Part shown: positions 45,659 to 57,124 of the stretch, piece by piece | Position numbering within the stretch: the first letter of the stretch is position 1 | Layout of the letters: every line of letters starts with the position of its first letter | Assembly: GCA_917880885.1 (NCBI GenBank) | Contig: OU862920.1 | Location: 44,613,019 to 44,677,018, forward strand | Length of the DNA: 64,000 nucleotides | Reading direction: 5' to 3' | Source: Limnephilus marmoratus | Lineage: Eukaryota; Arthropoda; Insecta; Trichoptera; Limnephilidae | Translations under genes and position numbers: made by a program | The notes under the pieces: model-generated | What the model was told of the DNA's origin: nothing | Database searches by the model: none | What the model saw: the letters and a program-made list of their open reading frames with translations, nothing else

Positions 45659-46776
45659 TCTTAATATATAAAACAAAGTCGGGTTAGTTACACTATTTAT
45701 AACTCGAGAACGGCTGAACCGATTTTGATGATCTTTGATTTGTTGGATTTGTCTCCGCCCCGGATAGGATAATAACTATTAAAACATCGCAAAAATTCAC
45801 GAAAAAGAAAGTTATGACGATAATTCATTTCCTCATACATTTAATATGGAACGAATTTTCATCTTTTGAAAGAGCTGAAGGAATATTGTGGTAGGTAGGT
45901 ATAATATTGCAGTTTGCTTCTATTCCAAAAATTCAAAAACGTCAAATGTCAATGTGCTGATTGTTTTTGTTTTGTTCTTAAACATATAATGCTGCCTCTC
46001 TTTCTTACACACTTAATGTCAATAGCCGAAAATGAGACAAACGGTGAACGTATGTCTCCACCCATCCAAAGGAAAGACAATTATTAAAATAAAAAACCCT
46101 CACACGTATAAAGAAAATGAAAAGCAAAGTTTTATTTTACATCAGTTCCACAACACATGAGGCCCCGAAGAAAATTATTTTCCTCAGGGCCTGTGTCATC
46201 TTAGGGGATGTTGTGTGGAGGTCTTTTTAAGGAAGGGAAGGATAGGAACTTCTGGGAAGGAAAAAGATATGAGGGGAGGGTAGGAATCTGGGGTCAGTGT
46301 GTCCGGTAGTGACGGACGTATGAATCCATCCCTCCAACTGCGGTGCAAGGCGTTGGGTCGAGAGAGTCCAGCTGCAAAGGTCAAAAGGCTCCCTCAACCA
46401 GTCTCTCTCGATTCAGTCCGCCACGCAGCAGGTGGGCAGACGTATCCGCCGCCAAGACACGGACAAACGTCACCCCATAGCGAACCGCTTAAGGTGCGAT
46501 TCCTAAGGGTGACCTATGGGTGACGTATGACAGAGGTGTTGGTTATCTAATAAATGGTTCCCGGTTCACAAATTATCGTAATTAAGTGAAAAAAAAGAAA
46601 ATCACAAAACATATAAATCCATACACAATGCCATCTCTGATACTGACAAAATCAAAACACGGACAGTTGTGCATTGATGATTGCTTCATTGTGTAATTTT
46701 TGACTTAATAAAAAAACTGAATTTAATTCAACAGTTATAGATACTGAAGCGGTACGAAGTTCGTCGGGTCAGCTAG
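45659..46776 (+). mobile_element. Complete non-autonomous Helitron with nested SINE
   Basis: 5' end TCTTAATATATAAAACAAAG preceded by A; 3' end AAGTTCGTCGGGTCAGCTAG followed by T. TC...CTAG ends inserted between A and T define Helitrons. The 5' part contains ACTCGAGAACGGCTGAACCG ATTTTGATGA, a phrase common in insect Helitrons. A minus-strand SINE-L occupies 46129-46565, so the Helitron alone is ~680 bp. No Rep/helicase coding. Confidence 0.75.
46129..46565 (-). repeat. SINE-L, best-preserved copy, nested in Helitron
   Basis: On the minus strand: CCGGGAACCATTTATTAGAT, AACCAACACCTCTGTCATAC, CTGGTTGAGGGAGCC, CACTACCGGACACACTGACC, the full stem-loop GGCCCTGAGGAAAATAATTT with TCTTCGGGGCC, and TGATGTAAAATAAAAC. 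Just before the stem-loop the frame LKKTSTQHPLR resembles the SSKRLSTQHPR end of the LINE protein at 62.6 kb. Confidence 0.8.
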
Positions 46777-47118
46777 TTTTTATATAAAACATTTGTGTGT
46801 TTTTTTTTCGTTATCTGTAATTTTGGTTAAAAAAACGTAAAGTGAGTCATTTTTACAACTTTTTTATATTTCGAAAATTTTATGTTTACTTTAATCTACA
46901 AAATGTGAAAGCGTATTTTTTCACCTTTCGAAAACAGTTTTTGTTTTTGGATGCGTTCAGAAATTTTCTAAGATTCTAAGTGGTTAAATTCTTTAACTCA
47001 CAATGTTAAACACTTTCAAGTATTATAGCTCTGCAACATCAAAACACAACATGCCAACCTAATCAGGTCAACTGAATCAATTAAGTAAAAGGGCTATTGT
47101 AATTTTTTTAAACTTCCG
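46777..47118. other. AT-rich gap, nothing recognised
   Basis: No supported feature. Confidence 0.4.
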
Positions 47119-47345
47119 CGTTTTGAATTAGGACGCTCGAGTGGGTACTCCCGAGTCGCGGTTGCACACTTTGTTCATTTGTTGGTGCTGCGTCGGTTGT
47201 GTGGTTGTGACTGGTCCGCCCACACCCCCGGCCGGGGGTGTGGGAGGGTAGGAGAGGCTGTGGAGAGCAGGGGAGAGGAGAGGAGACGGGGAATGACAAC
47301 CGGTCGGATATTCCAAGCCCTCCCAATGCAGCGTGGCACCGAATG
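47119..47345. other. GC-rich patch with 26-bp perfect palindrome
   Basis: 47219-47244 reads CCCACACCCCCGG and its exact inverse. The surrounding ~220 bp are CpG- and G-rich (GGAGAGGAGAGGAGACGGGG). Open minus frames here have no known motif. It could be a small promoter-like or G-rich island, or an old GC-rich repeat. Confidence 0.5.
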
Positions 47346-48470
47346 AACGAGTGTTATGAAATCGTACCGCAGCCTATTTTACCACTCTATTGACCGCTGA
47401 TCTATGCATTAGCAGATGGTGATCCCACTACACGCAACACTACAGATGTTTAAGTGTTCAAGTATAAAGCGACGACAGTTAAACAGAATTTTTATCGCCA
47501 CATCGAAAAGATCATCTTAATCTACATTAAGAGATTACATTAATATACTTTGTGATACAATTATTAATAAAAACAATATAAGATTTTTTTATTCACGCGA
47601 GATCCATTGGCCCAGACCTGGCATACATACATTATGCAGTCTAGCTTCTACCCCTACATTTATATAAGTCCTAGGTACCTACAACCAACATTGCTCGAGA
47701 CAGATCATTCACCCTCAGTAAATAAAATAATACTTTTTGTTAAAATGTTATTTAGCTTTACAAGCAATTTAGTTTTTTCATTATTTTGTGCAAAATGATT
47801 TGTTATTAATTACCATAATGCTGGTATTATTTGAAAATGCTAATCACCAGAAGAAGGTAAACGAGCAGGTGCTTTTAAATTAAAATGTCAACACGCTTGT
47901 TTGCAATTAAATGCACCTAGGTAATTATGTTTTTACTTTATGCCAATAATTTCCAATAAAGATTTTTGAACTTATCGGAGAATGTCATAATTTAAATAAT
48001 ATAATAATACACCTTGTCACTTATGTCGTACTTTATATCGATTAACATAAAATTTTAAACATATATAGTAAGGAAGAAAACAACATTCAAAAGTGCTTTT
48101 TCCGAAAGGTTTATAAAATAATTGTACCATTTACTACCCGGCTTTGTTAGAGGTTTAAAAAAGTTTTCATATTGAAAAGTCGAAAAATATATAACGAATG
48201 AAATGCCATCTTGCTTAATTATTTTCAATAGAAATTTGAGCTCATGATGGAAATAGTTAAAAGTATAAATTGGCTTGTTTGGCCTAGAAACGACAAAAGG
48301 TAAAACTTAAGCAAATTTTATGCCACAACTGTTACAGAATTTTGATGCAAATTTTTGCGAATTAATTAATTAATAATGTCTACAAAATATCACGTCGATA
48401 TACGAGAGTTTTTTGATGCTTCAGATATATAGGACAAATTTTCTGCTTTGTTTTTTAGATTTTAGATAAT
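47346..48470. other. AT-rich stretch, nothing recognised
   Basis: Short motif-free frames only. Confidence 0.4.
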
Positions 48471-48471
48471 A

Positions 48472-48600
48472 CTAGTTGTCGGGTACCCGGCGATGCTCGG
48501 GGTTATGGATATAAAGTTTTGAGGTTGCGAATTCTAGTAAACCGGATGTAATTACTAAGTAGAAATAATATTATGAAGTGGATGGTTTGAAAGGGGCTAT
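48472..48600 (-). mobile_element. Possible Helitron-like end
   Basis: ACTAGTTGTCGGGTACCCGG CGATGCTCGGGG reads on the minus strand as a GC-rich hairpin followed by CTAG and T. The body beyond is not recognised. Confidence 0.35.
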
Positions 48601-48689
48601 TGTGGACCATGGAGAGGGTGGGAGAGGGGGGGGGGATGCGTCATTATGTAATGTCACCATAAGTGCAATCTTATACAAATTTTTCTCCC

Positions 48690-49075
48690 CCTAATTTTCT
48701 TTATTAAACTTTATTTTATTCGTCCTCCATTTACTTCCACTTCTCATATTTTCCTTACACCCCTTTCATAGTTTATCCGATCTAATTTCTATAGCATTTA
48801 GCTTTCTTTCATCCTTGCCATCTCTGCCAGTTCCATGCCTCACTGCCGTACATCAGCGCTGGTATCAGAACTTCATTGAGAACTGATAGCTTCGCTTATT
48901 CCGTTATTTATTTAAGAGTGTCAGGGCGTTTAGTCCACCATCGAAGTTTCTTTCAGTTACCCTGCGTTCAGTATTCTTAACAGACTTTCCGTCACTCCTA
49001 AACATGCTTTCCAAATACGTAAACCCATAAACATCATCCATAAGTATACACCGTAGTGATTATTTTAAAGAAAAT
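48690..49075 (-). pseudogene. RTE/Craft-like LINE reverse transcriptase relic
   Basis: On the minus strand: DDVYGFTYLESMFRSDGKSV, then ERRVTERNFDGGLNALTLL, then (frameshift) AKLSVLNEVLIPALMYGSEA W. These follow the YLGSMFxxDG and LMYGSEAW motifs of the RT thumb. Several stops and frameshifts make it a relic. It resembles the element at 372-1155 in type but is a different, more decayed copy. Confidence 0.7.
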
Positions 49076-49867
49076 AGTGAATTTATTAAAAATTTCCTAT
49101 GGCAGGGGTGTACCATACGGCAGAACGATGTTCTAGCACAGCACAGCATGACAAGAGGAATGGTGCTGTTGAACGAAATATCGGAAACACTAAATATATA
49201 TAACTCTTCTTTAGATAGCCTTAAGATTTTTTTGTATAATAATCATCTTCCTAGGTGTTAAGACTGTCAAAATGAGAAAATTGTACAGTAATTGGATAAA
49301 AAATCTGTTGTACAATTAAAAAAAAAAAAAAAAAGTCATACAATAAACGATTCCCGGAGCAGCGGTACCAATACCCGCCTCCCAAATTGGTGTTCCGTTA
49401 TTATTCCCAGTAGTACGTTTAGTACATGTTTTATTACATGTAATTTTAACTTTTTGCTATCTCAACTTGAGGTTTACAATACTGTACTGTGCTATTTATA
49501 AAAAACTATTTAATAAAACTACCATGTGTTGACATTAATTTAGCCCCGTATCTCATTAAGCGCAGAGATATTCGTAAATAAAATATGTAAACAAACTTTT
49601 TTCCGAACGTATACCTATATGTAAATATTAGTTAATATATTGCCCCACAGTTGCTGGATTTTGTGACTTTCGTGAAGGCAATGATACCAGAATGGACAGA
49701 GCAGTCAGTAGGCGTAAAATCCTGTTGTCACATAGAAAGTCCTATAAATAATACCCACTTGCTGTGAAAACCGTGTCCGATCAAATGGGTTACTATTGAA
49801 ATTTTACAGTGTTTTCGACTCGGTACGAGACTACCAGACAGATAGTACCTACTACGTCGTACATACC
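49076..49867. other. AT-rich stretch with A-run
   Basis: An A-run at 49318-49334 has no element visible next to it. No gene is supported. Confidence 0.4.
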
Positions 49868-49995
49868 TTGTACAGGGTGTTTCAGGAATACCCAACAGAT
49901 TTTTACCATAAATCTACTTTTTTTACTCCGAAGCCAAGGAATCGCTGGCTGAAGTCTGTCCGGTTAATCCTGAAACTCCCTGTTTGTACCTATAC
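49868..49995. mobile_element. Small MITE candidate
   Basis: CTTGTACAGGGTGTTTCAGG and the inverted CCTGAAACTCCCTGTTTGTAC form imperfect ~22-bp TIRs around ~80 bp. The target duplication is unclear. Confidence 0.45.
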
Positions 49996-50835
49996 ATAGT
50001 TATGTTGTATATGCCTCCGGGAGAACGGGTCGATTTACATACAAATAAATCAATTTGTATCTTGTTAGCCGGGGTAGGTACTTAATATATATTGAGTGCT
50101 TTTGATTACGACAAACACAGCATTTTGAATTAATTAGCATTAAGTAGGTGATTGCGTGTTGTGTTTTATACACGAAACATCACTATAACTTAATACGATG
50201 ATAACAATCAAATAACACAATACTTTGTAGTGTAATAACTTCATTACCGTAATGTATGGTCTTTATACATAATTCTTTTTCAAATACTTTGTTATGTAAT
50301 AAAATAGAAAATCGCATTTTGTGAAACTCTAAAGATATCTAAATTTTTAAATTGTGAGCTGACTCTTTTTATAAAAGTCGTGGCGCTTTGACTTATGACT
50401 TTTGACTTGTGAAAATTTTAGACGTTATAATTAATACAAGAGGCTTATCAAATGAAATACATATTTGCCCACGTAAGAACAAAAGTTATGGCTAGTTTTT
50501 CATAAAAGTTTAAAAAAACTTATTTTATTAGAATTTTAAATGAAAATATCAATTTTCTTCATAAACATGGCAGACAAGTTTATGGTTCTGGATAATTATT
50601 ATTATCGGAATAATGTCACAGCAATATGCCTTGTTAATGGTTTATGTAAAAAATATACGTTTTGGCAAACGTAAAATTAATGGAAAGTCTGATTATGTTA
50701 AAATGACAGTATAATCGTGAAGAAAAACTGTCACTTAAGATTAACATATTTATTTTCCCAAAAATGTTTCTTGACAGGTGAATGGCCATTTTTACATGAT
50801 ATATGGAAACATTTTAAAACTTTTTAATCTTTATT
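49996..50835. other. AT-rich stretch, nothing recognised
   Basis: No supported feature. Confidence 0.4.
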
Positions 50836-51068
50836 TTTTTTAAGTTAAAACTTATTTAGCACTGTTGTTATTTGAAACTTGATGAACTGAAAAATGGCGA
50901 CACTAAAAAGAGAAAACATTTACATCTATAGGACTTAGCCTGCGAGAGAATGAGCTAGAATAATCGATCTCCTCTTTGTGCGGTGCTTCGAAGCCTACCC
51001 ACTCTTGTCTACTTTAGTTTTCTGAAGGTTTCATTTCTACCGCGTGTGAACTGCACACTTGAAATTTT
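50836..51068 (-). repeat. GH-A element
   Basis: TTTAAGTTAAAACTTATTTA, GACACTAAAAAGAGAAAACA, GAGAGAATGAGCTAG, to CGCGTGTGAACTGCACACTT. Full length. Confidence 0.75.
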
Positions 51069-53297
51069 TTGTCGTTACCGGTTTCATAGGGTCATCTTCA
51101 GACTATTAGAATTTTCTCCTTTGAACCATACAAAATGAAAAAGCAGGTGAGTACGGCATGAGGTGATTTTTCACAGAAACGGCGATCTACAAATTATCCA
51201 TTTATCATTATATAACAGTACCGATTGGTTAATATAATTTAAATATTTTTTGCAACCCCTTATATCCCCTCCCAAAAATTATGTACTTACATACATAATA
51301 TATATATACCCTAGTTCAAGGCAGATTGTAATTCTAAGTTGTTTCAACCAGTTATAAAAAAGAGAATACAATTTTAATTTTTTTCAATAAACAATAGCAC
51401 CACTAATTATAATTGGCAGTGTCAAAAAAAGAAAAAATAAACAGTGGTATTTTGAAAAGTTCATCAGAGCAGCTTCGAATGGTAATACACTTAACTAATT
51501 AACCATCATACCAATTCTAAAGGGTAACAACAGATAATGAGGGCTCGTCTTGGCACAACTCGTAGCGTGTTGATGTCTCCATTTATTCAAAGTCTCCTGT
51601 GATTTCCAATTCCCAATTTTCACAAAAATATCACGAGTAAAGTAGGTATCTGTCATTAAAAATAATCAAGCTTCTTCTTCTTCTTTTACTTTGATAACTT
51701 CTACTGTTTTCTACATATTTATAGTCCTCAATCTCGCCAACAAAACTAATCGTGCTGATCTGGAAAACAAATCCATAATTTAGAAAAAAAATTAATAATC
51801 GATAAAAAATTACATATATTATGTATAATATCAATCATTAGAAAGATGGTATCAAATATCAAAAATTGATTATTAAAGACAGAAAACGGATGCATCGATT
51901 ACAATATCGTGAAATCTGATACGACTAGGTCAAGTGGGAATATTATACTCGGACATGTCTGCAACCTTGAAGCGGTAAATCAAATCGTGGATATATCAGT
52001 CAAACGGTCAAGTAGAAACTACATAGGTTTTAAATTACCACAAACAAGCAAAAAACGCAAGATAATTCCAAACCAGAATATCATTAAATGTAGCAATTGA
52101 TAGTTTTCTAAAATTGTGTCCGACAAAATCTTTAAATTGTTTACTACAAAGACCAAAATTAGAAAAATCATCCAGTTATACAATTATCTCGGTTTTTTGC
52201 GATGTTTCAATACAAAAGTTTTTGTGTGGGTTGCTTTTAGTAGTTGACAGGAAAGGTTAAAAAAATATTTTTGTTTACAAAAATACGGATAGAGGACAAA
52301 ATAATGAATCAAAATACGACACAATTCTGTAGTATAATGATTCGATTCTAGTGAAAGCTTGTTGTTTTGACAAAATTTATTTTTGTCACGTCTTCGTGAG
52401 CCTTATAAGTGTAGGGATTGTGACTCGACATTCTGCTAACAAAGGTTTCGTTATCAAAAAATCAAGGCAACTTCAACCGGACTATATGCAACTCGAACAG
52501 CGGAAGTAAGTTTCGATACGACTAGGTGCAGCGTTTAGTCTACCTCAACTTACTCAACTCGGAAAGCGGAATAGTTTCGAAGTGCGGCATCTTTTCTGCT
52601 CTACTTCGTCTTTCAACAATTTTCCGCTGTACTATCAGTTGAGAAATTTTTGACCATTTCATAACCAAGATAACGCATTTAAGTTATATTATGCATCTAT
52701 TTGCAATTTTTTGTTATTACTTGAAGACTTTCTGAACTTCTTCTTTCCAGGACGTATAATCTAAAAAAAGTTGTTTTGATCAATTAACCGATGAAAGTGA
52801 AGTATTGCGGATTCAAACCTCTGCAAGCTAACTCGTCTACCATAACAAAAGCATCAAAATCTTTTAATAGGCCACTTGCATGGATTTCATAACGATTTTG
52901 AAAAAATCGTGTGGATAGATTTTTTTTAACAAAGATTACGAAAATGTTAGTATTTTTTTTAGATGTATACAGTTTTTTTTTAATAAATAAATCCATTATT
53001 TGGGCTCGTGACGTCACTACATGAAAATGTCCCGTCTCCGAAAATGTTCTATTAATTTTGTAAAATTCATTTATTTTTTTTATACGGCAACACTTTGATT
53101 TCAGGCGAATTTTTGAATTTGACATTTAACGTTCACTAGATTTATTGTTTGTTCTCTGCGAACTTATCATCTTGGTTTGACGTTTTCACAGAAGTTGTGA
53201 AGAGAACCTCGTACATATGCCTTCTATACCCCTTTTAGAGGTGTAATGATGGTGCTGATTCTAACAAAATCAATTTTTATAATATTCTTATTATTAT
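51069..53297. other. Long AT-rich stretch, no supported gene
   Basis: The minus frame at 52784-53125 (113 codons) is K/I/F/N-rich and unrecognised. No family copies. Confidence 0.4.
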
Positions 53298-53346
53298 TAT
53301 ATTTTACATGTACAAGATTTACATGTACAAGATTTACATGTACAAG
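53298..53346. repeat. 15-bp tandem repeat, ATTTACATGTACAAG
   Basis: Three head-to-tail copies, almost identical. Confidence 0.85.
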
Positions 53347-54013
53347 TATATTACATTGGATTTAGTCATGTATAGACGTTAAACATTATAATCATTTATG
53401 ATCAGTAAGATGGATCAAGGAAAAAAATATTTATGAGATGTAAAATTTTTGGTATGTCTCGTTATTCTCCTGTGCCATTCGTGTGGAAAACGTTCTTTTT
53501 ATAAAATAATTTTCAGCTATGTAATTATCGTTTTTTCGCACCCATTAAATTATGTCCCGTCTTTCCGGTTTATAAAAAATGATTATATTTTTCGGATTGA
53601 AATTTTCAAAAAATCGCCAGGTTTCAAAAATACAATAAGAAAAAACAGAATGTCTTAGAATATTTGCCTAAACCGGATTTTTTTTAAATGTGATGCAAGT
53701 GGCCTATTATGGGAGCAGAGAGTATTGAAACACAACCCGGGAAAAATACACGAACGGAATTTGTGGGCGTGTCTGAGCACACGAATGTCGTCAAATTTAT
53801 CTTAATTCGTGTGAAATTGATAAAAAAAATCAAATATCGAATTTTTTCCTTATTTATTATGTGAAACATTTACCAAAGTTAAAAATTATTAAATTAATGA
53901 AATTGCCATTCGGATGTGCACTCCAATTAAAAATGTTCACTGCATTCTTAAATAAAGATTTACTTGTTACCAGTTGGAGACGTTAATAGTGAAGTAAGAG
54001 AAATTATATAGTA
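53347..54013. other. AT-rich gap, nothing recognised
   Basis: No supported feature. Confidence 0.4.
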
Positions 54014-54307
54014 CTAGCAGACCCGGCCACACGTTGTTGTCGCTTACTCAACCTTTATAACCAACGTCATCTATTAATTTGCATACATATCAAATTCACA
54101 CCTCCCACTTGCCAGCTGCCCGCTGCCTGATTTGAATCTTTGAATTTCTCGACTTTTCACTACTAAAATATGCATGTATTAAACGTATAAACTTTCATCT
54201 TGAATCACTCTATCTATTGGTGAAAACCGCATGAAAATCCGTTGCGTGTTTTAAAAGATCTAAGCGCACATACAGCGGGAGCGACTTCATTTTATACTAT
54301 GTTAAGA
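54014..54307 (-). mobile_element. Complete non-autonomous Helitron, 294 bp, family 3
   Basis: On the minus strand it starts TCTTAACATAGTATAAAATG after A and ends GGCCGGGTCTGCTAG before T. Body motifs CTATCTATTGGTGAAAACC and AAAGATCTAAGCGCACATAC are shared with 42463-42775. No coding capacity. Confidence 0.75.
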
Positions 54308-54890
54308 TTATATAGTTGTGAGAAAGAGAAGAAAAAAATACATCTTAATACAGCAATTACGTAATATTTAGTTCAAATACTTCTATTTGACATGACGTCA
54401 TATTAGCACAGGTTTAGATCTGATAAGTAACTTTTTCGGTATGTTTGGGGTCTAGAAGTAAAGAGGTTCTTAAGTAAATAAGATCGGAACTGATCGTTTC
54501 AAATTTTAACACCGTTCACTTTTGTGTGAAATATGTTTAGATTTTTCGTTACCTGAAAATTAAAAAAGGGAGATATTGAATTAAAGGGGGATTGCTATCA
54601 ATTCTCATCTTGTTTTATTCCACCTCTACACGATGAATATCTAGTCTATTTCCCAGCAAGCTGTGGGCACTGGGCACAGACAAGTCAACTATCACGGACT
54701 GACGCGTCAAGGCAGTACACTGGGCGCAGCTGACGCTCCGAACCGCGGTGAGTCAGCTAACAAAAAAGCGGTATATCACACTAAAGTGCGTAATTTTAAA
54801 CAATATGGGCAGTAAACACGAAGCCAACATCACAACGTCCACAATGTAATAATAATAAATACATAACATGATAATATAAATACAGGGCGT
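54308..54890. other. Unassigned stretch
   Basis: No supported feature. Confidence 0.4.
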
Positions 54891-55249
54891 TAAGGGATGC
54901 ACATGAGTTACTTTAACCAGTGATTCCTGACATTATTTTGAGTAAAAAAATATAAATTTTATTTTCTTCTACCGTGACATTTTTGATGTTTTTTTTCATC
55001 TAAAAACAAATAAAAAAAAGTTGGTATTTCACAATTAAAGACGGGGAGAGGGGTTGGTCGATTACTAGGATAAGTGACCAGTGACCAGTGACCACACGTA
55101 GAAGATTTTTTTGTTAGATTTTAAAGTTATTTTTTTTTTAAAAGTCACTGGAGACCAAGATTTCCTTCACGGTTTTACTAATAATATCGATGTATATGTC
55201 AGGAATCACTGGTTAAAGTAAGTCAAGTACGTCCCTTAACATCCTGGTA
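54891..55249. mobile_element. MITE, CAGGGTGTTAAGG family, copy 1
   Basis: Long TIRs: TACAGGGCGTTAAGGGATGC...TTACTTTAACCAGTGATTCC TGACAT against the inverse at the right end (AGGAATCACTGGTTAAAGTA). AT-rich flanks suggest a TA-type target, as in mariner-like MITEs. The interior has a GTGACCA triplication (55074-55095). Confidence 0.65.
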
Positions 55250-55285
55250 TATATTAATCATGTGTTTTTTTAAGAACCACAAACA

Positions 55286-55442
55286 TTCCCAGGTTACGAA
55301 TAACCTGACAATATTTGAAAATTTCCTATAACCTTCACAGAAAGCGAAAAATGTTCTTTATGTCGCGAAGGAGGATTTACTCAGCCGAGGAATTGAACAC
55401 GGGACGCCTGGGTGCGATACCAACTCGGCCACCGACCGGTCA
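55286..55442 (-). repeat. SINE-T4, tRNA-like
   Basis: On the minus strand: ACCGGTCGGTGGCCGAGTTG (A-box-like), CGTGTTCAATTCC (B box), then a body ending GGTTATTCGTAACCTGGGAA TGT. A second copy is at 63508-63690. It lies between two MITEs of one family. Confidence 0.65.
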
Positions 55443-55464
55443 TATGTTATTTATTACAATGTTA

Positions 55465-55756
55465 TAAAGGGTGTTAAGGTATGTATCGACATGACTTACT
55501 GTAATCAGAGATTCCTGACATTATTTGGAGTAAAAATGAAAATGAAATTTTGGTTCATTCAGCCAAGTAACCGCCCAACTCCTCGTTCCAATCTACCTGT
55601 CCAGTACCCAATGTATTTTTATGTTTTAAGTTGAAAAAAAAGGAAAAAAAAACCAACAAAAATTTCGCCGGAGACAAAATTTTATTGACATTTACTCCAA
55701 AGAATGTCAGGAATTACTGGTGAAAATAAGTCAAGTACGTCTCCTAACACCCTGTA
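55465..55756. mobile_element. MITE, CAGGGTGTTAAGG family, copy 2
   Basis: TAAAGGGTGTTAAGGTATGT...AGATTCCTGACATTATTTGG and the inverted AATGTCAGGAATTACTGG...TCCTAACACCCTGTA. The interior differs from copy 1, so only the ends are conserved. Confidence 0.65.
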
Positions 55757-56144
55757 TATATAATATAGCGATGTTACATCCCTTGTAACCTCTCCCTCTT
55801 TTGCACAAACGTCGCATGTAACAGAAACAACGGTTGCAACGGAGCTCTAGGTGGCGGGACCATATATTATAGGGTGGTTATTACAATTGGAACATGCGGG
55901 GAAAATATTTCACGGATCAATGAATTCTCGATCGATCAAATGATTATGAGAAATTCACCAAATAATGTATTCAGTGAATAATTTTTTTATCTCGTTACGT
56001 GATACATTATTTGACAGACTCATCAAAGACTTTTTATAATTGTTAATTTTTTAGCTTCACGTAGGGGGACATCTTTAGGGATGCTGCGTTGAGGGTATTA
56101 AATGAGTATAGCTGAGCTGTTAAGCACAAGAACCGTTAGCAAAA
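55757..56144. other. Gap, nothing recognised
   Basis: No supported feature. Confidence 0.4.
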
Positions 56145-56377
56145 ACGAGTGTGCTTTAGACAACACGACTGAAGTAAAACTTCTTTAGCTCCATCTATGT
56201 GATAGGAAGAGAAAAAGAAAATGTGCGCGCGCACTACTCTCTCTTGCTCCTACAGTGTGATACAGACAATAGGCCTGCACTGTGTCTTAGATATACGAAA
56301 CGTAACTGGCTTGAGAGAAAGAGAGAAGCAAAATGTGTGCTCGCACCCCTCTCTCTTTTAAGTTTTACTTCAAAAAG
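56145..56377 (+). repeat. GH-D element with deletion of the 3' module
   Basis: AACGAGTGTGCTTTAGACAA through both purine modules to CACCCCTCTCTCTT, then directly the hairpin end TAAGTTTTACTTCAAAAAGT. The CGTAACGCTCTCGTCACGCA module is deleted. Confidence 0.7.
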
Positions 56378-57124
56378 TTAAATATAATTGTTCATAATAT
56401 GTGGAATATTGTTGTGAACGCGTTTGGAGAGTCTTCCAGTTTTGAAATCGAACAATGAAGATGGTTCTTCGGAGCAACTTTCAATGAAAAGTTGGTAAAA
56501 TAAACACAGCAGTTCAAATACTGCAATCCGTCGATTAAGATAAGGAAATCAATAAATGGGTTAGCAGCGTTTGCATAGAGACAAAATATTTTTTACATGC
56601 CTCTTGTGGCTCCAGACCAAAGTTGGCCTCTCAACTCAGCAATTATTGTCTAGAGTCCAGATACTATCACTATAGTCGACGTCAAGACGAATTATGTGAA
56701 CCGGTAAAATTTCATTATATCCGATAGCTTGCTAGCCGAGATCACATAAAGTGCACACTATGCAATCCCAAGAACAGTGTACAGCTTTATCCCAAGCGGT
56801 GCACGCGGAACAATGTCGTTCTTTATCTTCAACTAAACAACCGAAACTTGCAACAAAAAATCTAGTAGGGTGGCGGTATTTGTTGATGGATAGTTTTTTT
56901 TAAGTTGCATTGGTTCACCAAGTTCAAATCTATACCGATACGGTGTGTAATATCTCTGTAATATGTAAAATTATATAAATTGAAATATTAACAAAATTAT
57001 TTGGGAAAGTAAGATTTTAAGTCTTCTTCAAGATAAATTAGTTATTAGACTTTAGAAAAGACCGTTTAATTTTCAACATTAATTTATATTCACATAAAAA
57101 AGGTTAGGAAATTATATTCGTTAT
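56378..57124. other. Unassigned stretch
   Basis: No supported feature. Confidence 0.4.
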
